Positions 57,473 to 64,000 of a DNA stretch of 64,000 nucleotides are shown one piece after another; position 1 is the first letter of the stretch, and each line of letters starts with the position of its first letter. Source of the stretch: Isoetes taiwanensis (lineage: Eukaryota > Streptophyta > Lycopodiopsida > Isoetales > Isoetaceae); assembly GCA_021234155.1 (NCBI GenBank), contig JAJEKV010000789.1, positions 26,611-90,610 on the forward strand. Direction: 5' to 3'. Below the pieces are notes generated by a model. It was not told where the DNA came from. It searched no databases and saw only the letters and a list, made by a program, of their open reading frames with translations. Both the position numbers and the translations under genes were made by a program.

Positions 57473-57839
57473 ATGTCGAAGACTGGCGTGGAAAGAAGAG
57501 GCCCGATGAAAGCCCCATTAGATTCCATTGCAGTGATTGAAGAGAATAATCGAGAACATTTTTTGGAAGTGTCGTTGATGGAATACGTTTTGTTGGCGAC
57601 CAAGCACAAAGCCAAGAAAGGGAGATATTTCTCGATTCAACAAGCCAAACTTGGCTTTGCTCATGAAGCCCACAAGGAAGGCGACGGCGGACTTCATCGC
57701 ATCAATTGTAGCCGCACAAGTATGGGTCCGTTCGCACCTTGTATCTAATGGCTTTCGTTATCTAATGTGCCTATACGCACAAGGAAGAGTGGGAGGCAAA
57801 GAAAAGCAATTGACCCAATCGAGGCCCGATCTCGAGTAA
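57473..57839 (+). pseudogene. Interior coding region of the small LTR element
   Basis: One frame starts MSKTGVERRGPMKAPLDSIA and continues through LEVSLMEYVLLATKHKAKKG to about 57,660, where a second frame takes over (KPTRKATADFIASIVAAQVW). The next 120 bases contain Ala/Lys-rich sequence (DAAKAKDIALDYATKAK at about 57,880). A gag-like structural protein would suit the position, but I see no gag domain, so function is unknown. Confidence 0.45.
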
Positions 57840-59108
57840 AACGGCGTGCGTATGGAGACCACTGCGGGGTGATGCCTTGAATGATGCCGCTAAAGCAAAG
57901 GATATTGCATTGGATTACGCTACTAAGGCAAAGGTTTTACGCTACCGATGTTTCTGTGACGCGCAGCATCGGCATGGAGGATGAAGCTTATATTGTGGAC
58001 TTGGAACCAGGAAAGAGCAAAGGAATCTGCACAAAGAAGTGCCAACCGTATTGAGTTCCCCGAGGGCTAAGGACTTGGAGTTAAGACATGTTCCCGATAA
58101 CGAGCGAAGGCATCTGAACCTATTAACAAAACCCTCGCATGTTTGCTAAAGGGCCTTCCTTCAAATAGGTCGAGTAATGAGAGCATAAATTCCAGCGTAG
58201 ATGGCGTAACGTTTGGCCATCGAAAGTGGATGATCCAAGCACTAAGCATCATGAACCGGAAAGAGCAGAATGAACATGATTCGTGCAACATGCGGAAAAT
58301 ATAAATGAAAGAGCTAAGGGAATTCTGTGAGGATCTTTGCTCGGTAGCTAGGAAACCGAGAAGATGCCCAAATCGAAATTTTTATTCGAAAAGAAGCACA
58401 ATCAAGCAAGAAATTGGTGTGGCTCGGGCGGTCTTGTAAGCCTTGACAGAAACCCAAATGCCCCATGCATGCCATTGCGCAACAACACGGAGATAGATAA
58501 AAATCGAGATTGAAGCCGCCTATCCCGTAAACCATGCAATAGATGAGAAGGCGTTTCGGATTTGTGCGAAACCCGTGGAAGCCCGTAAACAAAGAACCGA
58601 TGACAAAACGGGATGCAAAGCATATGGAACTAAGCCCAAAGCAACAAAGGCAAAAGCGGATATTGGAGATGTAATCGGATCTATTTGGAGATGATCCCCA
58701 GATAATGCATGCTTTAATTGAAGATAACGGTCCAGTGAGGTGATTAGATGAGATTTTCTTTAAAGCTAATCCATCCGATGGAAATCGAGATGGGGAGCTA
58801 CGAAGCCAACCGCCAATGCCTGCATAGACCCCCGTGCTTACGCGATAATCCACCGAATCAAAGGCCCCTTTGTCGGGCGAAATCACTAATGGCAGCCAAA
58901 GTCCGCCAATTGAAAATCCCTCGCGGGCCAACCGACGGATCCTCAGACAAATTTGTATTATTGGGATGACCCATTTGCTTTGAAAAAAATATTGCACAAG
59001 AGAGGCGGTATGAGATAAAGAGAAAAATCAAGAATATTTTCAGATTTACATCCAATCGAGAACCATTCTACCAATGCATTCTGGGAGGAACAAAGAAGTT
59101 GTGATAGG
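57840..59108 (+). other. Middle of the small LTR element
   Basis: Plus-strand frames are interrupted often, with coding-like pieces such as SDLFGDDPQIMHALIEDNGP near 58,690. The minus strand has a 227-residue open frame at 58,314-58,997. I think it is an antisense shadow, but cannot exclude an antisense gene. Confidence 0.4.
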
Positions 59109-59360
59109 ATGAAGGTTTCTGTGATAAGATCCCAACCAAAGAGAAGCACATGGAAATTTGGCCCGGATATTATTAACAATTTTAAAAAAGCACAAACCCA
59201 AATAGGGTCGATGCCAAAGAGAGAAATTTATGCCTTTTCTGCGGTTGTTATTAATAGAAAAGACGGAGAAAAAGCCGTTCTTGGGCTGTTGCAAAACCCT
59301 ACTTGCAAAGCAGATGCGGAAGGCCAATATTACAAGCTTCGCCTAATAAAAAGGACGTGA
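59109..59360 (+). CDS. 83-residue ORF in the small LTR element, unknown
   Basis: MKVSVIRSQPKRSTWKFGPD, then REIYAFSAVVINRKDGEKAV and LGLLQNPTCKADAEGQYYKL. It reads like a folded protein fragment, with mixed hydrophobic and charged residues, and ends in a stop. No family recognised. It may be the C-terminal part of the broken interior ORF. Confidence 0.35.
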   Translation: MKVSVIRSQPKRSTWKFGPDIINNFKKAQTQIGSMPKREIYAFSAVVINRKDGEKAVLGLLQNPTCKADAEGQYYKLRLIKRT

Positions 59361-59823
59361 AGATTTCTAAGAGAGAAAATATTCTAGTGAGAGTCACCGA
59401 TCCAAAAAGCAGTTGGAGAAGAAAAGCAACCCGCATATATGCTAAAAAAGGTTTGTAGTAGCAATAAAAATAACACAAGGGATAATCAAACATATAAATT
59501 TCCACTCGAATACTATGAGGAGAAAATTTTAGAGTTACCCTTAGGAAATTCTATTCATGACGAAGGCCCATGTTTGTTGGGAAAAATACTCTAAACAAAA
59601 TATGTGAAGTATTCTGAGTCATTTTAGGCGTCCTATAATTGAGGTCCCGTGTAATGGTTAAGCATAATGGATGCTTGATCAAGGGGGGAGAAATATGCCT
59701 AATATATGTGATCAAGGCATCCTCATAATAGTATAGTCACAGAGGAAAAATTTTTCGAGTTCTTTTTATTAAGGGGAGAGAGTTCATAAACTAGAAGTTC
59801 TAATCATTCTTGATCTATTGATC

Positions 59824-59831
59824 AAGGGGAG
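59824..59831 (+). promoter_or_regulatory. Polypurine tract of the small LTR element
   Basis: AAGGGGAG immediately before the TGTTAG start of the 3' LTR. Confidence 0.85.
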
Positions 59832-60042
59832 TGTTAGAATATAGGTTATATGATCATATAGATCAAGATAGATGATGACATGGCAAGTGCCATGTGTAAT
59901 GAATCTGGCGGGCAGTCCAAAGTCATGTAGAGAGTCATGACTTTAGATGAATAGACGTGACCCATCCCAATATATTTGTATATGCTACGTTGGGGCTATT
60001 CCCAATCCAATCCATTCTATTCCAGCATTCTATATTTTATCA
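59832..60042 (+). repeat. 3' LTR of the small LTR element
   Basis: Partner of 57,081-57,283. It ends TTTTATCA and is followed by the target duplication ATCGG. Confidence 0.92.
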
Positions 60043-62150
60043 ATCGGCAAATTGATATGGCAAATTGGGTGTGGCAATTCGAGAATTGTTTGCAGTGGCA
60101 CGCCCTTTTGGACGCAATTAAAGAATCGAGCAATGTAGATAGATACAATCTATTGGATGATTCTCTACGGATTTTTCTGAGCATAAATAAAGATAGATTG
60201 GCCATATTCATTAAGTCTCAATTTAAGACTCTGAGCAGTGTCATATGATTTTAGATTAAAGAAGGAATTATTGTTGGAAGAAAGATGTCGGGATCTAGCA
60301 AACACGGCTTTCGACAGAATCGAGCCCCATCGTGTTGGGTCATTCACAATTTAAAACTATAATTGGGCAGATTTGTGAGATCATCCTCTCTCTTTTAACA
60401 TATATATATTTTTAACTCAATCTCGGATTATAAAAGCCCCGAGCGAGGGCAGATATTGATCTAGAAAGGAAATCCGATTTTTGAATCTGTCATGCAGAGA
60501 ACATTAAGCATACTTGGGATAGAATTTTATGAACGGTGGCCTCGAAAGAACGGGTATGGCCAAGTATGGAACAACGGTCTTTTTTGAAAAACCACTTAAA
60601 ATTATCGAAAAGATCATAATCCATCGTAATATAGCGTCTAAATATGATAATTCATATGAATAAAGCTTTAAAACCGGAGAAATCTTTAAGAATTAACATA
60701 ATATGCAATAATGAATGTTTGTACTAGGTAATTTCCATCAAAGAGGGCCATTCGCCCGTAAAGGCTGGTAGTTCCAAACGCTTGCAAAAAGTAGAAAGCG
60801 GGCATGAGCGAAAGTGCGCCGGGGCAGGGCGCCGAAGTTTTACAATTGTAATGCCCGATTGGTGGAAATTATTGGACGTAATAATTGTTTGGCGAAATTA
60901 CGTACATTAAAAATCTGACATTTGGGTTCTAAAAAATCTCTCGAAAGGATCCGAATGGCTATGGAATTCCGGAAGGAACATGGCGATATTAGAGATGGCC
61001 TCATGTGGGATAGTAAACCGAGGCACAATAGCAAACTAGGATCAAAGACAATAGCAGAGGATTTGCCCGCTGTGTACTAAGAGGCCGGAGAGGAAGATGC
61101 GTCTTTCGGTTCTCTTAATCGATGACCTCTAATCGGGGAGATTTGATTCATAGGTATACGGGTTATTTTCGGAAGAGATCCGCTTTGAGTTTTGCAAATG
61201 GATTGAGCTGCTGGATTAGATAGATCGATCGTGATCATTGGCGATGTGCAAAGGGTTTGTTTGCTAGGGTTGATGCTAAATCCAAAGATCATGCTCCACC
61301 CGGCCGATAGAGGCACAAAATAGAGAAGATAGTCTAAAATACAAAAATATCTCATAGTGGGTCACAAGCAAAAACCAAGAGAAATCGAGAGATAAAATGG
61401 TAAACAAAAGATCTGCGGTGATTCAAAACGTAAATGAAATAAAAAAAAAAAAAAATCATTTCGGTGGATCCTCGCCCGCCATATTTGAGCAAAAAGCTAC
61501 GGGGATGTCTTCTTGCATCTAATATTTGCAAAAGCGGCAAAAGAAAACCGAAAAGAAATTGTCCACATTTTGGTCGCGGTGAAGATCATAGACAATTTCT
61601 TTTGCCATTTGAATCCCCGCTCCTCTTTTATCCGATTTAAATCGTTATGCATTGAATCGCCATTCATATGTCCAAACCGGATCAATCAAAGTGAATCTGC
61701 CATTCATGTATGTCCGAAACCGATCAATCAAAATAATATAAAGGGCGCCAACCGATTAATAAACGGCGCCCAACCGGACTCAAGTCCAGATGTCTCGCCC
61801 CTAACCGGGATCAATCAAAACAGGTGTTCGCCCCTCCCCGCAGGTATAACTCCCCCCGTATAAAGGAGCCGCCGCTCCCTCAATGGCGTAGAAGCCCTAT
61901 AATAATGGCGAATAACAAAGAATTTCGCCCAAAACGTTATTACGTAGAAGTGATTTAAGCAACAATTCATAAACTAACATAATTAGAGTTTCGGCTTAAG
62001 AAATACAAACTATTTCATGTTCATACTAGCACTTGTGATCTCAAATTACTTTTGAAGCATCCAATGGATAAACGCACCACCAAGAACCTGAAGGCATATT
62101 AAATAGATTCAAAGCAAATTAATCTTCCATAAACAAATAATGAAAAACAA
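60043..62150. other. Unassigned stretch, continuous with 57,080 before the LTR insertion
   Basis: The first 200 bases hold an open frame (MANWVWQFENCLQWHALLDA, then IKESSNVDRYNLLDDSLRIF) ending at 60,248, with a faint likeness to gag regions of copia elements. Beyond that the frames are short. A motif CCGATCAATCAAA recurs near 61,678, 61,712 and 61,806. No gene is supported. Confidence 0.4.
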
Positions 62151-62159
62151 GATACTTAC

Positions 62160-63200
62160 TCAATACATAGAAGCCACGCTACGTGTTCGTGATCGTATCC
62201 TACGAATAACTTCAAGTTCTTCATCTTCTGCTTCTTCGATATCATTGTCAATTTCGTTCTCCGCATGATTATCCTCCTCTTCATTACTATTGTTTGCTTC
62301 ATTGTTCTTGTTAGCATTCTCAAAACCTAAATCTATAACAATTTGATAATCATGGTTAGATTCTTCTCCATCTGAAAGTTCTTGGAAATCTTCTTCTTGA
62401 GCACTTGGAAGATCATCTTCGTCCTCCTCATCATTTTCTTCATCGTCCATCCACTCAAAAATACCGGATACTTTTTTGAAACTGGATTCATTGTCTTTGT
62501 CATCAACCAAATTAGAACTCACAAACACAAGATCATTCAATCTTTGGACTCCCAAGCCGCCATGCTTTTTGTTATGTGAATATGACCAAATCTACTAAAA
62601 GATTTGTTCTACTCGAGAAGAAGCTGCATTTTGGCTCAATATCCGAAGTTGTTAATGTCCGTAATAGTGGAGAGAAGACCCATAGTTTTCCCACCACTAT
62701 GCTTCATGTCATCCATAGCACATTACAGCCAGTAAAGGAACCTTCTAGATTCCTCGTATTACGCGCCTTATTTTTCAGCCCTCCCTATCAGAACTAGCCT
62801 CATTAATGTATTAGACCAACCTTGAGAAACCCCATTGTCCTTCTCTGGTTTTGAATCATGAAACTTCTGATCAAGGACAAATGCGCACAATGCATATCAG
62901 AATGATAGGGTCATTCCACCGCTAGTGCATATCTCTTCCAAATCACCAACTTGTAATTATCCTTCTATTCTTCCGCATGTGTGCACTCATATGATCCAAC
63001 CCCTTCATATACTTTACCAATGCAAGGTTCCAATCCATCAACAAGACGAAGTAATTTAGTCATTCTAGCACCAATGCATCCAAGATGTTTTGTACTTTGC
63101 TCCATGAAAAAGATTCATCAAAAGTGATGGAAATTGCTTCTCAAAACTCAGGGTATGTCAAGCGTACCGCAAACAAAGAAATGAGGGATCTCAGAAATAA
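62160..63200 (-). pseudogene. hAT-family transposase, C-terminal part
   Basis: On the minus strand: RMTKLLRLVDGLEPCIGKVY near 63,050, WWENYGSS near 62,695, LRILSQNAASSRVEQIF near 62,640, WSYSHNKK near 62,580 and LGVQRLNDLVFVSSNL near 62,540. This is the order of the hAT C-terminal dimerisation region (WW-x-x-YG...LRILSQ-x-x-S-S...W-S...HNKxRNRL...QRLNDLVFV). A 131-residue open frame (62,555-62,160) continues into a strongly acidic, Asn-rich tail ending RSRTRSVASMY. Stops upstream (for example just before WSYSHNKK) show decay. Confidence 0.85.
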
Positions 63201-64000
63201 GTGGCAAATGAAATTTTTACACTCAGGAGGCGCCTCCAACATTAGAAAATTATAGCCAAAGCTTAGTGTCACTGCACTTCACCAAAATCTTTTTTTCTAC
63301 ATAATCCGCTAAACATAGCTAAAGTCTTAGTATGTGAGCTCACAAGAACATCTATTTTTTCTTCCTTTTCTTGATAATTGAACACACTAATCAAGATTAC
63401 CAATATCCTTCATCATATTAGTTTATAATGAGCAATGCAAGGATGGTGCTATAAGGGAGATATTGATCCTGTAGAACATCCTTCCAAACAAGATCCTCAA
63501 CAAGTAGTGTTCTCACCCATCGCCCACAAATTGTATGACATTCCTGTGGCCTACAACTAACGCTTTATATAGTAACAAGATCCTCATCTTCTTTCCCAAA
63601 CCTTACATCATATGATTTCGCTAGTAAAACTCAAGCAGCGTAATAACAACAATACCTTGCACACATAAGAGGAGGCGACCATCGTCATCCTCTCAATAGG
63701 CTCCACTCTTCAAATTTCCCGTGCATTTAAAAGCTCTTCACCAAGCCTTCTTCTCGAGGAATGGTGACCTCGCAACCCTGCTACGATTGAAAGAAGCGCA
63801 AGTCCATGGCGTGCACAGTTTTACCAAGGCTCTTGAAAATATGGACATTCATTGATGGAATGGAATATGGCTAGTATAGAAAGCCCTCACAAAAAGCAAA
63901 GATCTACATCTTCTTCTTTGATTTATCAAGACAGCCACCATATCTGTTGCTTAAATTTCTTTTAGAAATATGAGAAGTAGAAAATTGTAAGAGAACAACT
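63201..64000 (-). other. Probable upstream part of the hAT transposase remnant
   Basis: Lies where the catalytic region of the transposase should be, on the minus strand, but I could not place the catalytic motifs or the BED zinc finger. Terminal inverted repeats are not visible. The element may continue past the window end. Confidence 0.35.

Larger units (their letters stand above)
57081..60042 (+). mobile_element. Small, complete LTR retrotransposon without pol
   Basis: LTRs of 203 and 211 bases (57,081-57,283 and 59,832-60,042) start TGTTAGAATATAGG and end CA. The 5-base target duplication ATCGG flanks the element at 57,076-57,080 and 60,043-60,047. A purine tract AAGGGGAG precedes the 3' LTR. 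TGG starts two bases after the 5' LTR, as a PBS would, but I cannot name the tRNA. The 2.5 kb interior shows no protease, RT or integrase motif, so it must be moved by another element. LTR ends and PPT resemble Ty1/copia types. The clean target duplication says this insertion is younger than most here. Confidence 0.88.

Overview
The window looks like nuclear DNA from a land plant with a large, repeat-filled genome. The evidence is an intact spliced cytochrome c oxidase subunit 5C gene (a plant-type subunit), spliceosomal introns, a chromodomain Ty3/gypsy element primed by initiator tRNA-Met, an hAT transposase remnant and several kinds of LINE. Nothing fixes the species. A non-seed plant is possible but this is an impression, not a result. 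Most of the 64 kb is mobile DNA in various stages of decay; only two genes look like intact host genes.

Layout. 1-5.9 kb: decayed DNA with a three-fold tandem repeat carrying tRNA-like promoter boxes and an L1-type LINE on the minus strand that was itself hit by another LINE 3' end. 5.9-7.2 kb: a small inverted-repeat element and short repeats. 7.69-8.54 kb: a three-exon gene of unknown function. 10.1-24.6 kb: a tandem duplication of a roughly 5.3 kb segment. Each arm carries a decayed copy of the 7.69 kb gene and the 3' half of a minus-strand LINE. Arm A alone was split by a 3.9 kb LINE, so arm B shows the site before insertion. 24.6-26.7 kb: the 5' half of the minus-strand LINE. 27.3-27.75 kb: a coiled-coil ORF. 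28.9-29.1 kb: a 229-base all-purine tract. 31.5-33.0 kb: AT-rich minisatellites.

35.74-50.50 kb: a 14.8 kb Ty3/gypsy chromovirus with 1.64 kb LTRs, PBS, PPT, gag, protease, RT/RNase H, integrase and chromodomain. It is broken by many frameshifts, it has a long leader with extra coding-like sequence, and a 1.6 kb insertion splits its integrase region. 52-55.3 kb: decayed repeats, a dimeric tRNA-like unit and two inverted-repeat elements. 55.99-56.60 kb: COX5C, with site II-like motifs and a perfect heat-shock-element palindrome upstream. 57.08-60.04 kb: a complete small LTR retrotransposon (203/211 base LTRs, 5-base target duplication) with no recognisable pol. 62.15-63.2 kb and probably further: the C-terminal part of an hAT transposase on the minus strand.

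How it fits together: the order of events in the left half can be read from nesting. The unknown gene was copied, a LINE with a microsatellite tail landed beside the copy, the block was duplicated in tandem with a junction inside the LINE, and a second LINE then hit arm A. All four LINE 3' ends of this type share a terminal motif but carry different microsatellites, which suggests a family that ends in short tandem repeats instead of poly(A). Reading frames in most elements are broken by short indels, and repeat copies differ mainly in GC-rich patches, which may partly reflect sequence quality.
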